Shown here one piece after another: positions 1-12,100 of a stretch of DNA of 64,000 nt. A program made the position numbers and the translations under genes. Under the pieces are notes generated by a model. It was not told where the DNA came from. It ran no database searches and was given only the letters and a program-made list of their open reading frames with translations. Numbering within the stretch: position 1 is the stretch's first letter; every line of letters starts with the position of its first letter. The stretch lies in NCBI GenBank assembly GCA_034509425.1, contig JAVTVJ010000072.1, positions 5,422,501 through 5,486,500 on the forward strand, in the 5' to 3' direction. This DNA comes from Eopsaltria australis (taxonomy: Eukaryota; Chordata; Aves; Passeriformes; Petroicidae).

Positions 1-3000
1 TTTCTCCTGCCCCTGAGAGAGCTGCCAGCTTCAGAACCAGTTCCCTCCATCTTCACCCAGGGCCATCAAATTCCCCCTCATGGAGACACTCATCTTGATC
101 ACAGAAAATCACCTGCTGGCAGTTCCAGTTCTGTGGCTCACTCTTCTACACTTGGCAGGGAGATCAGGACAGTTTGCAGGGTAGGGTCTCCTTCAAAAGC
201 ATGTGATGCCTATAGATAGCAAAGATAGTCAGAGCTCATAGCTATCTGGCTAGCATATATTACACTCATTTTATTGCCTCTAATAGGCTGTGGGGCTACA
301 TGAATTGGCATCTATTAGTAAACATGGAGCATGGTAACTTGAGCTCTGGGTTTGATTTGAAATTCAATGATTGTTGACATATTTAAAAAGCAGGTCTCCA
401 GATATACCCTGTCATTTTGTTCATGACCTCACTGGCAACTGCACAGGTCCACATACAATGCGTGGATGTAAACCTTAACAAAAACATTATATTATCTAAC
501 CTCACCCTGTTATTCCAGGTTGTTCTCTTTTCCCCTTTTTGTACGTACAATTGGAGCAGACTAACTGCCTTACAGTTCAATATTAATTCTTGCTTATTAA
601 TAAAGCCTGAAAATTTTATTACAATGGGAGCTTTATTAAAATAGCCTTCTGAAATAATTAAGATGTAAAGATATTAATAAAACCACACTCCTAAACAGCT
701 ACATGAATATATTCATCACCTTTAGAAACTCTTCAAAGAACCTTGGATGTTTTATTTCCATTTTACTGTTTAGAAAATAGTGTTAAAAAGCTTAATTCGC
801 TTTCTCAAGGTCACACATTTAAGTTACTGACAGAGTGGCGATTGCAGGGTAGAAAAGCCAAGGCACTGAATGCTAGCGACCACAGCACTGGCACTGGTGC
901 CCTCAGCCTAATCAGTGCTTTCCTACTCTTGGGATAAATATAGCAGGTTGTTTTTTCCCTTTTCCCCTAAAGAAAGAGATGATCTGCAATTTCTGCTGGC
1001 TGCTGTGAATTTGGTTTGCTGGAGCTTTGGTGGCTGAAAATGAACCAGCAGCAGGTGGCAGCAGTTTGTCACGCTTCCAGCCTCCTCTGGGTTCACAGGC
1101 AACAGTTTCTGGCCACATAAATGACTTTTTGCCTCCTGGATTTGTTCTGTATTTTTGCACAAAAGAGCTTTGATTCTTCTGAAAAGGTTTTCTACCAGAA
1201 TTCAAAGAAAGCTTGGTACTGGGCAGGTCCTGGTGATGCCAGGTATGCCCAGCCACATATTCTGGCTTCCTTAGGAGACTGCCCTTGGATGCAGAAAACA
1301 GTGACATTCTAGGAATCTTGGGTACACTGAGGAAGAAAGGGGCATATACATATTCAGTCAGTCTCTTGGGTACCCCAAGAGTATCCTGAATTACATGCGA
1401 TGATCAGAATTACTTATGCAGACTTCTAAAGCAAGACTATAAAGCACTAAAATATTCCCTATGGAGTGAACCTATTAATTGCAGTGCTTAAGTGTTACAT
1501 TTTGCTGCATCGAAATACATGCCAGTAATGTATTTTTTGTTTATTTCCAATTAACATGCATGGTTTCTCCCTTCTTAACTTGCACTTTATAACACAAGCA
1601 GTGTCTCAAGGATATGTAAGCTAATTGTTTTGCACTGAAATGGCCGTGTTTTTCATCTGTTAGCTACAGTTACTGTGTGCAGGAATGCTGTTAAAACCTT
1701 GGTAAACATTATTAAACACAAAAAGAATGATGATAGTCAATGAGCACTAAGCTATGGACTAATGGAATGATGCATGCTACAATGTAAGAACAAGGGGGAA
1801 CAACAAAAGGAATTCCACACTTGCAAGGAAGCTGAGCTTTGTGAAATCTTTAAAGATAAATTCAGCAGGGTAAAGAGCCATTATGCACATGCTGCAAGTT
1901 CTGCTTCTTAGTAGAAAAAGCTGGTTCTGAGAACCCTAGTAAAAACACCTATTTTCATGTCCTTACCAGGGGGAAAAAAGGTACAAAATCTTTTATACAT
2001 ACACATTATGATACGTAGAAGAGGAACATAGGTTAGACTACGCACTTCTATTAATTTTTGCCATTTAATCTATGGAATGCTTACAGCTTCTGTCATATGA
2101 ATTTGTCTTTTCCTAAGAGTTTGTGCTTTTTCATCATCTGAGTATAAGACTGGGAGAGCAACTGTATTTCCCATTCAAACTTTGTCCCTTAGGGCTGTGA
2201 AAGGTGATCTTCAAGTTTCTGGTTAAGAACCTTCAATTCCCTGAATAACTGGCAGAGAAGATTACTTGGAATGTTTCCAGGAAATATCTTTTTCCTAACT
2301 AGTGGAGAACTCCCACACATTTGTTTGCTGCCATTTTTCCTTGTTGGGATACTGCTTATTTTTAGGGAGGAGTTACTGTAGTCCCTACAATACCTGGCAT
2401 AATCCAGCACGTTTAGAGAGATAAATTTGAGGTATCAGAGCTGCTGCTGTTTTGACACATCATACACATTCCTTCTCCACTTTCTATTTTAACTATTTAT
2501 GTGGTATTAGAGAGACTGAGTTGTCTTATCTGTCCTTGCACTGTTAGGCAGACTTGCCTTTGATAGCTAAATAAGAAAGTACCAGCTGAGATGAACATGA
2601 TGTTTGTGACCCATGAAGAAAAAAATCAGTAGTAACAGGCATGTCAGGAGCAGATTTTATTAGGTAACTCAGAAACTTGTTATGGTTTTAACAACTTTTG
2701 ATGTTTGACTGAACCAGTGCAAGTATTCTTTGCACAACCCTGAATCCATGGGAGCAAAAGCATAAGTGCTAAAGCTATTCTTTTTACAGCCTGACTTTGG
2801 AGGAGAGATGAAGAGATAACAAGCGAATTCCAGGGCAACACATATCTTCCTAAGTCTGAAAGGATTACATTCTGCAGAAAGGAGGACAATTGGCAATTAG
2901 TAAGGGTTGCTTTGGGACACTTGTCTTGAGCATAATGTGTCCAGCTTAATTTGAATTGTCTTAAGTACTATTCTCCTAGCTATTATTAAAACTTAAATTT

Positions 3001-5299
3001 GCTTTAATTAGCCTTTATTAAAAAAAAACAATGAAAACATGAATATTCTTAATATCAGTGGCTTCTTAATTACAGCATGCAATACTTTGCTGAATTTGAG
3101 AAGAGGAAGTCTGTTTTATTAAAGTTGGACTTGAAGCATATTCAGCTGAATGTGTATGTTTTTATCAAGCCTGTAGGAATTTAAGTCTGTTCTTTAACAC
3201 CCATGTGGTTACAGTAAAACTCGATCCCAAGCAGGTTACTGAGCTGCAAGAGTTATCTGCATGAAGGGGGTGCTGAAAACACTGCAAGCTGTGTAACTGA
3301 AAGAGTAATAAACTAAATAAACTTGCTCACATTTACTGGCAGTCCACGGAGATACAAAGTTCTCAGGAGCACAAGTCACAGCCCTACCTCATCTCAGATG
3401 GAAGCTGCACTGGTGGGACGGGGGGAAAATAAAACATTGCTGAAAGCATACCTGGCCACTTCCAAGTCATGAAATGCCTTTAAGGTACTGATTTTTAAAG
3501 CAGCCATAATCTTAGTTGAAAATTAGTTTATCCTGTAGTCCTCTGACTTCCTTAGCCTCACTGCTCTAAAATCCAGCTGCCGTGCACCTGACAACAGGCC
3601 CATTAACTCTACCAAATGATGGCTTTCCTATTTTCAAACATGGTAGGATATTAAGTATTCAGCCTCTGCTATCAACAGCTGAGTGTCAACTTTCAGCAGC
3701 AGGTTTAAGTCCCTCAGCACAGTGCCCAGTAATTTACTGGGTTAAATACATCAGCATTTTTACTGCATTCCTTACTCCCTCCCCCTAACCCAGTCAAGAG
3801 CTTTTCAATGATCTTTGAGGTGCATGTTAATAAAAGGTACCCTTGTTCAGGCAAATATTTACTCAAATATATGTTTAGGCCATACAAGAACTCCTCAAAC
3901 CAACTTAGCACAAGTAGCTTCCAGAATCAGGACCGATCCAGGGGAGGTCTTGTACTTTAAAGTTTTCTGCGTCACACTTGGTTTAAATTCTCTCTTATTC
4001 TCAACCTTATTTCAAGGCATTTGTGCAGTGTTACTTTCCAGTGCACTGTGGTATGTCTAACAGATTCCACTGTCTCTGCTTTGAAGGTGCAGACACATTA
4101 CTGCTCTGAAGATGGAGCTAAAGATTTTTGCAAAGTTTACAAGAACTAAACACAAATAAAAAGAAGAGAGAAAAAGTTTTTGGGTTTTCTTTCCCCTTGT
4201 AAAGAACTGATAAATAAACCATGTTTTCCTGACTGCAGCTTATAGAGTTGGACATCTGTAGCTCATTAGTTTATAACTGTCATTCAAACCAATTAATTGA
4301 AAGAATTAGGTGCTTTCTAAAAGAGGGACAGAACAAAAATAACTTCAGTTTTTGAAGGTTTCTTTTAAGAGTGTTTCTGACATTATCTGCTAAGCACAGA
4401 CTAGCATATTGTTCCAAATCTATTATCTTTCTCTTTTTTCCCCCCTATTCTTTCTTCTTAGCATCATCTACAGCTTAGTTGGTATGTCAAAAATATCCAA
4501 TAGTTCCATTCCCACCCAGAGTTTTCATTTTTGGAGAAGGACATTTTGGACTTCAGACCTGTGAAAAGATCCTTTGGCAGTTTTTTTTTCTCACCATACA
4601 GTGACATAGTATTTGAGTACTAAATCCTCTACATGGCAGTTCTAGATCTTGATGATTGAAATGATTTTAAATATTCTTTCCATGCTTAATTCTCTGAATT
4701 TCAAGGAGATTTCCCAGTATTTTAGGTCTCCTAACAGTTTTTCTTTTGAAAGATTATTGCCAAATGTCCTGATTTTATTCATTTTGCTTGTCATGGTTAA
4801 ACTGGAATGGAATTATGTGGTGGCACAGCATCTGTCCCCTAAGTCAGATGGAGAACTCAACAGGATTTTTAGCTGAATGAAGAAACCATCCCAACTAAAC
4901 ACACACTGAGGGTGATGTCTAGCACTTCATGCTCCTAGGATTCTAAGTTTGGCCAGGTTCTAGAGATTCCAAATCACTTTGATAATTAGGTCAAATCCAT
5001 GTTGAATCTTGAGTGTACAGATCTGCTTTACATTATCAAGTCTACTGTGCCACTCAAAAGGATTCAAAATGTAAAAATGTAAACTTAGCTAAATCTTATA
5101 TGCTCAGCCCTGTAAACCATGCACGACTTCTGGCTTTGGAGCACCTGCTACAGGAACTCCTCAGAACAATGGTGTTTACATTGTCCCTTTCATGCTCACT
5201 ACTGTTTCTATGATGGCTTCTAGAAATTCCAGAGGAATCAGAAGTTTAGTAGTATTTTCTGCTTCTTAAATTTTTCTGACTAATTATATTTGATCTCTT
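1..5299. other. Non-coding unique sequence, no gene seen
   Basis: I see no supportable gene, RNA or recognisable transposon here. The first 190 bases are more GC-rich than what follows, but no reading frame or splice pattern stands out. The longest open frame is 131 codons on the minus strand (912-1307); it overlaps another minus-strand frame and has no recognisable domain. The rest is AT-rich with frequent stop codons in all frames. It could be intergenic or intronic. Confidence 0.6.
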
Positions 5300-5676
5300 T
5301 CACAGAATCACAGAACCCATTAGGTTGGAAAAGACCTCTGGGGTCATTGAGTGCAGCCTATAACTGAACAACACCATGTCAACTAGACCATGCCACTAAG
5401 TGCCATGTCCAGTCTTTAAACACCTCTAGGGATGGCAAGTCAACAATTTCCCTGAGTAACCTGTTCCAATGCTTCCAATAACCCTTTTGGTGAAGAAATT
5501 TTTCAGAATATTAAATCTAAACCTCCCTGGGCACAACTGGATGTCATTTAGTCTTCTCCACTAGTTGCCTGGGAGAAGAGGCCAGCCCCCTGGGCTACAA
5601 CCTTCTTTCAGGTGGTTGCAGAGAGTAATAAGGCTAAACAACTCCAGCTCCCCCAGCCACTCGTCATAGGACAAAC
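5300..5676 (-). mobile_element. CR1 LINE fragment, 3' end
   Basis: A 5'-truncated copy of the avian CR1 non-LTR retrotransposon, inserted so that its 3' end lies at the left. Reading the plus strand, the reverse complement of the CR1 tail comes first (CACAGAATCACAGAA, then TTAGGTTGGAAAAGACCTC). The usual order of 3'-region blocks follows: the 'cacctctagggatgg' block, the 'cctgttccaatgcttcc' block, the 'gaagaaatttttc' block and the 'cctgggagaagaggcc' block. It fades out near the 'ccactcgtcataggac' block. Substitutions and small indels are common, so this is an old, inactive copy. No reverse-transcriptase frame is retained. Confidence 0.93.
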
Positions 5677-6702
5677 ATAGTCAATGTGCAGTTTTGTGAT
5701 TATAGATTTCAGAGAACGAAATAGTTCCTGAAGTTTTCAGCTTTTTTATTGAAAAACCATTCCTCAGCACATCCTTGACCAGTGGCAGTTGGGAAGGCCA
5801 CAAAATCATGCTTTCCCAAATTGGTTTGCTCTCCCAACAGACATTTGCATAAAGGTCAGTTGTTTTCTTTCCAGAATATAGGGCTAAAATCCTGCTTTAC
5901 AATGTATTTACTAAAAACACTACATATAAAAAGAGTTCTCAGAATTATGTTTTTAAAACAATTTTCATTTTCATTAATAGAGGTGAGCCAATGGGCTCAA
6001 AAATACCTTTTTAACAGCTTCACACAATAAAGAAGCTTTATGAAAAGGGTTTCCCAACTTCCTGGAGCCAGTGATAGGGAGAGGGGAGAAAGAATATCAG
6101 ACTAAACAGGTCTCATGATAATATCAACTTGTAATCCTATTTAAGATGACTGCTGGTAAGTACCACCTTTTGGGACTCTAGGTGGCCCGAAAAGCTGCTC
6201 CATGAAAACTTCAACTCCCTGAGCTCCTGGGGAAAGGAGAGATTTTCTATTAATTGTGAAGGTCTGTGACACCTTACAGTAGTCAAATGTTGTGAGCACT
6301 GAGATGCAGTTTAAATATCATTGGGAAGCTTATTGCAAAGTATGAAACAGGAGGATAACACCATTAGGTTAACTCAAGATAAAAATTTTCATAGAGAATG
6401 CTACAAGGAATAGCTGGGTCTGAAGGAAGTCCAGTGTTATTCATAGTCTCCCACAGATGCATTTTTATGTCCTGTATTGTATGAGTTGTCCTCATTTTTT
6501 GTTAAAAATTAAATATAGACCCTTACTAACTACTCCTTGACTTCATCTCCAAGCTATTTCTGTGATTTTACCTATTGGATGAAAGAATACCTCAGTGCCA
6601 GATTTGAAGCCATAAGGTGAAACTTCGAATCATGCTGTCCTGTCTTCTGCCTGATGAGTTCCCAACTTACTCACATGAGTGCACCAGCAGCAGCATCAGA
6701 GT
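5677..6702. other. Non-coding spacer between two CR1 fragments
   Basis: AT-rich sequence between two CR1 copies in the same orientation. The longest open frame is 82 codons (5782-6030, plus), with no domain I recognise and mixed low-complexity composition. Nothing else is supportable. Confidence 0.55.
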
Positions 6703-6985
6703 AGAACTATAGCATCATTTAGGTTGGAAAAGACCTTTAAGATCAAGTTCAACCATATACCTAACACTGCTAAAAATAGCACTAGACCATGCCCCCAAGA
6801 TATCTTGGCATATTTTAAATACCTCAATGAATGGTGACTCAACCACTTCTTTGGGCAACTTGTTCCAATGCTCTGACTGTTGCAGTGTTGAAATTTTTGC
6901 TAATATCCAGACTAAACTTCCCTGCAGCCAGTTCAGGTCATTTCCTTTTGTCTATCACTTTTTACTTGAGAAAATAGACAGACGC
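6703..6985 (-). mobile_element. CR1 LINE fragment, 3' end
   Basis: A second CR1 3' fragment in the same minus orientation. On the plus strand it opens with a degraded tail (agcatcatttaggttggaaa) followed by 'agacctttaagatca'. It continues through blocks matching CR1 3' sequence, including 'aaatacctcaatgaatggtg', 'aaccacttctttgggcaac', 'cttgttccaatgctctgac' and 'taatatccagactaaac'. The right boundary is uncertain, because similarity fades after the 'cacttttttacttgag' area. It is more diverged than the copy at 5300. The 75-codon frame that overlaps it is an accidental translation of the antisense strand. Confidence 0.9.
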
Positions 6986-9081
6986 TTTTCCTCTCAGCTT
7001 GAACCATTAGAAGGATTGATCTCACAACTCTCTGATCACAATTTGCACCTATAACCTCCAGAGCAAAATTGTGAAGAGTGGCTCACCCAAATTTTGGAGA
7101 AATCCTGGTTCTTTACAGGAGTTCTCCCCTGAGTATGATCATAATTCTTATCACCAGTTTGAACCTATGTTTTTTAGATATGTCCTTAGCCTTTGCAGGC
7201 AGGAAAAACTAAGGTACAGAACTACCTCAGCCTTGCAACAATCACTGCAATGGAGTGCAAACAATTTTCATAGTAAAATGCAGTCACTATGACTTTTAAT
7301 TTTTAACTTGGAGACTGAATGATGTTTTCCTTGGATGTGTATTTTACAATGGTCAAAGTCTAATATTTTATAAATCACTTTTTTTTTTCACTGAAGATAT
7401 CAGATTATTTTTGTAGGTTCAACTCGCTCATATTCCTGCCTCTCACAATACCTGCTCTGTTTCCCATATGAAAGAGCTCTTCAGCTTTCAAGAGGCTTAT
7501 GCTTTACTCTTGCCTCTATGTCTGCCTGTTCATAGTGTGACTGCACAGCATTTTTGTTCTTTGAGGAGATCTACCTAAGTTGTTCCATCCTAAGCTGAGA
7601 TGAAAATTTTGGAAAATGCCAGTGCTGGAAGTTTTAGACCACTTCAATTGCTATGGTTTTGACGTTTATCCTTGAGCAGAGAGATGATAGAAATTACAGA
7701 GAAAAACAGCAGATAATTATTATTGTGTTATTAACCATCTGAGAAACTCACTAGAAATGTTACCAGCTCTCCACCTTTTGTGAAGTATTATCTCTTTATG
7801 TGAAGTTTCCATCACATGCCTTCTCTTGTCCATTTTCTCCCAACTAATTTTCGATGTTCTTCTATTCTACTCACTGTTCAGCAAGCAGCTGGGCTTAGTA
7901 AAGTTGTGCATGTCTTACAATGCACGTGTTTTCAGCAGCCTCCTCCCAAGACTTAGCAGCTGTCAATGACACGGAGATTTGAAAGTTGCCAGCACACAAG
8001 AGTGTGATATAAAATATTCCCTGTAAAAGGAACAAAGTAAAAAATACAGCTGAATTTCCAGATACAACTTTTAGTTGAGATGGTTGCAAGCACATATGAA
8101 GTTCATATAGTAATTAACTGTTCCAACACAGGAACCAGAACAATAGTGCAAAGGATGCTACTGTTAAAAACAGCTAAAGGTTAAGAAGGCAATGATTAAG
8201 CATTGAGAATCAGAAATACTCTGCAAATAAGCTATATTCAAGATGACATAATTTTAAAGGTTTTTTTTTAAGAACAAAAGCAGAAAGAAACAGGTCAGAA
8301 GCACAGAGAATTACTTTGGCTTGGCTTTTAGAAAAATAAATAAATGCATGAAATTATAATAGCATACTATACTATTTTAAACAAATAAACTGATTTCTCC
8401 TCATCATTTGCTGAAGCACTTGTGAAAAGACCTGCAGAGAAATCTCATAGTCAGGGAGATGCAATTGAAAATGAGTGCATCCGTGACCTGCTTGTGTGGG
8501 TGACACCAATAACATTTGACACAGAGAAAGAAATTACAGTCCTACTTTCTGAAAATATTTCTCCTACATTGACAGAGATGACATTCTACAAAGAATAACT
8601 ACAAATTCAATTTATGCAGTAGGAAGAATGGGACTGATATTACAAATCTCTTTATCTTTTTCAGCTTAGCAATTGTTTGTGGAAGTACTGACTTATGAGT
8701 TATATTTTTATTTTTATTTCCTGTCTGGTTTTGTTTTCTCAGATTAAATGTCTTGTTTTAGATAGAAAGGAAAACATTGAGGGTCAATTTATATAATTCC
8801 ACTTGCTTTGACAGCAAGACAAGGATGAAGAAGAACAAGAACAGAATTCCACCCTGGAGTTATTTTTGCTTAGGGAAATTAGAACACATTGAAATTAAGA
8901 TTTTTGTTAAAATGAAAAGTGTTTTATCTTTCCCATCCTATAGTAAGCCACAGGTGCAATGGAGCTGTCTGGGAAACTGTGTCACTACCTGAGACAGTCC
9001 CTTCCATGGGGGAAGATGCCAGAGGTATTCTGAATAGATATTACTTGGATTCTATACACAAACTTAATTTTGGACTTTACA

Positions 9082-9084
<3 letters not shown>
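6986..9084. other. Non-coding unique sequence
   Basis: AT-rich sequence without supportable genes. Open frames are below 75 codons. A short A/T homopolymer lies near 7380. No repeat family is recognised by eye. Confidence 0.55.

Positions 9085-9113
<29 letters not shown>
9085..9113. repeat. Poly-T tract (29 T)
   Basis: An uninterrupted run of 29 thymines on the plus strand, the longest homopolymer in the window. It may be a simple-sequence expansion. Alternatively it could be the A-tail of a minus-strand retroposed transcript, since an open 122-codon minus frame ends just upstream of the A run (9117). No polyadenylation signal is visible in the 40 bases on the transcript side, and no convincing target-site duplication was found, so the simple-repeat reading is preferred. 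Run length in an assembly is error-prone. Confidence 0.95.
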
Positions 9114-9116
<3 letters not shown>

Positions 9117-12100
9117 TTATAAGTAAACATCCAGAGCATGAATAAGAGAGTGTTTTACAAAGTTATAATGTTTGAATTTCTCCTGGTTATTATGTATTGT
9201 CATTCTCTTTTGCTTATTGTTTTCACACTCTGTAATAATGGAAAGAGCTGTCATAGAAGAACTGTAGGAAACTAATTGAAAATCACTCAAAGTTTGATTA
9301 ATTAAGTGTAATTTAATTTTTGGCATTTTTGAAAGGAACAAAAGCTTTCTTACAAAAGTAAAGTTTCTGAGTTTCATTTTATCAGAGTTAAGCTGCTTTC
9401 TTCTGAATATAAATGTTCTGATTCCCTTATTTTTATCTAGCATAATGTCACAATAAACTCTGCATAATATCTGAGCCATATCCACTGCTACATTATATCA
9501 GTTTAATGCTGGTATAACTCAGTGAAATAAAGAGAAACAAAAATTTACTGACTTAAATATACAATAATGGTTATACACTGGTAAATTAATCCCATAATAT
9601 AATACCCATATATTTTGAGCCTGATGCTTGAGAAAGACGTTGTGTAAAGTGAATAAAGAAATCAATATAATTTGGCATTATTTTACAGGTTTCAAATATA
9701 AAAATATGCTAAATTCTGTACTTCTATTTAATAGGTTCACAAACTTGAAAAACATACATCTAAGAAACAAAATACCAAATGCCATTTGCAATATATTCCT
9801 AAAAATGAGCTATATTTATGTTATCATTATTTTTTTTGTAGTTAATTTAGAGCCTGGACTGAAATTATTTCTGGGAGAGTTGCTTCTATACATTCAGACT
9901 AGTTTTGGATTAAGTACAAAGCTGACAAGCCACTGGAGTTAAAGAAAAAATAGGCTGAGATATCTTTGTTCCAGTAAAGTTCTCTTCCAGTGTCAGAAGT
10001 GAATTATTCCTGAAATTCCATGTTATGATCACAAAACAACTAGAGCAATGTTAACAAATTCTTATTTCTTTTCCAGCTCCCTTGGTACAATTTACTTCCT
10101 GGTTGAATATGTTTGTATTGAAATCATGACGTAAATGTATGTGAATTTGGGGATTTGTATAATCAACATTTCTTGCTTTACCAGTCAACAACACATTCCT
10201 TTTTTATTGGTTGTCCAAGGATGTCAAGATTGTAATTAACATTAGACTTGTCAAATTCACAGGCAGTATAAAGCATTGGCCTTTAACCAGGTTTTGACTT
10301 ACAGATAAGTGCTCTGAAAGCAAATGTTCAAAATGTGTAGGAAAAAAGGAATTGTGAACTCATGCGTTTCAATTTCCTAAGAGAAGTTGAGTTCCTATTA
10401 CTGGGATTCATTAAACTAATTTCAGCACAAGGCTGTGTTGTCCCATATCAAAGTCAGTTAAAAGAAATGCATGTATCACATATATTTGTAAATATAACTG
10501 ATACATGAAGAATGGATTTCTTTTGATTTGTAACATATGCATAGGGAGAAAATCCACATGAACAAATTTGACCTGTTTTAGAAAAGGAGAGGTTCATTAA
10601 GTTTAGTAGAAATCTAAAAGTGTAGACAGTAAAGAGTAAGGAACAGCAGATACAGTAAATATATCAAGTCAGGCAGAAGACCAGGAGATGAAACAACTAA
10701 GAAACTGTCCAGGCCACCTGGTGTTACACATGCCTCATTTTTCAGGTGCTGCAATTAAACTTCTCACAAAAGGTTCTGCTTCTCAGAAACCATTCCTAAG
10801 ACAGGGAAAAAACAAACAGAAGAAATCTTTAGAATTACAAGCCTTTCATGGTTACAAAAACATTTGTGCCTGTGTCATCAATTTACCACCACTAGGCAGA
10901 CACTTAAGAATTGAAACCTTGAAAAAACAACCGGCCCTCTGCCTGCTGCTACAAGTTAGCAGGGGAACAGGCAGGGATGAAAGCCGGGCATCAGCTGCTC
11001 TGTGGCACCATCTTTGTGTGCATGTTCTTGTGACACACAGCGAACACTGGAACAGTCAAGGTAAACAATACACAAAAGAGCAGTGGGCCTACTCACAGTG
11101 TTTGGTGCTATTGAGTGTCAGCAAGGGTAGGAAAACCTACTTCTGCTTTTAAAATAAAGAAAAGTTACAACTTCTACAACAAACTTCCTTGCTTTGAAGC
11201 AGTTTTTCACTTGGTATTAGTCTAATTAACAGGGATATTTGTTTTTCTTTTTTTTCTCATTGAAATACAAAGGCATGGTCTTTGTTTAGCAATGTACCTT
11301 CATTGTTTTAATATTTGATACAACATATGCAAGCCTCTGTCCCATGTAACAGCTTTTTCAGAATATTACTCCATTACCTTTTCTATGACAGGGGTAAACC
11401 TCAGGAGGATGGTAACTCTGAGAGAAAACACATACAAGAATATCAGAAAGCAAAAGCTTGGATGTTTACTGTTGTCTTTCCTAAACTAAAGCATCTATCC
11501 GAATACAGATACATGACACTTGTGACAAAATACGTAATGTGAAAATGAAGTTATACAAGAACAAATCATCCTTGTTGAAATCATACAACTCTGTACTCAG
11601 AGGTCTTTAATTTATAATGTCAGAGAAACAAAAATTGGTTCTGAGAACTCTTAAGAACTTAGAAAAATAAATAAATGTCATGATCACGGAGTTATTAAAA
11701 CAAGCCTATTTCTTCAAAATTATTCAACTAAACCTCCACAGATTATTACTTTCTTTGCAAAATAGACATGAAGAATATAATATATAGCCCTTCATCCTTG
11801 TTAAATCTGACAATTACTGTCACTGACTCATATATGGATCTTTTCCTTTTGTCAGCCTTATATTTTGCAGCTTTTTGATGCTCTACTCAGACAGCTGCAT
11901 TTTAATAAAGTTTTGGTATGTGTGTGTTGAATTTTAAGCAAAATTACTGTTCACAAAGAATGGATAGGGAGGAGAATCTTCCCAGACAGAGGACTGACAG
12001 AGCAGATGAAATCTCCAATGTTTTATCTTCATCGGTGGACTGTGCAGAATATTCTGATGGTAACAATGGTCCTTTAAAAAACCAATTGCTAAATATGCAG

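Noticed and set aside
912..1307. 131-codon minus-strand frame
   Set aside because: Overlaps a second minus-strand frame of 79 codons in a different phase; no domain; no sign of coding bias.
9117..9485. 122-codon minus-strand frame as a gene
   Set aside because: Lys/Asn/Ile-rich composition typical of translated AT-rich DNA; no family recognised.
10688..11152. Longest open frame, 154 codons, plus strand
   Set aside because: No domain, no recognisable family, no supporting splice structure; this length is expected by chance in 64 kb of sequence on six frames.
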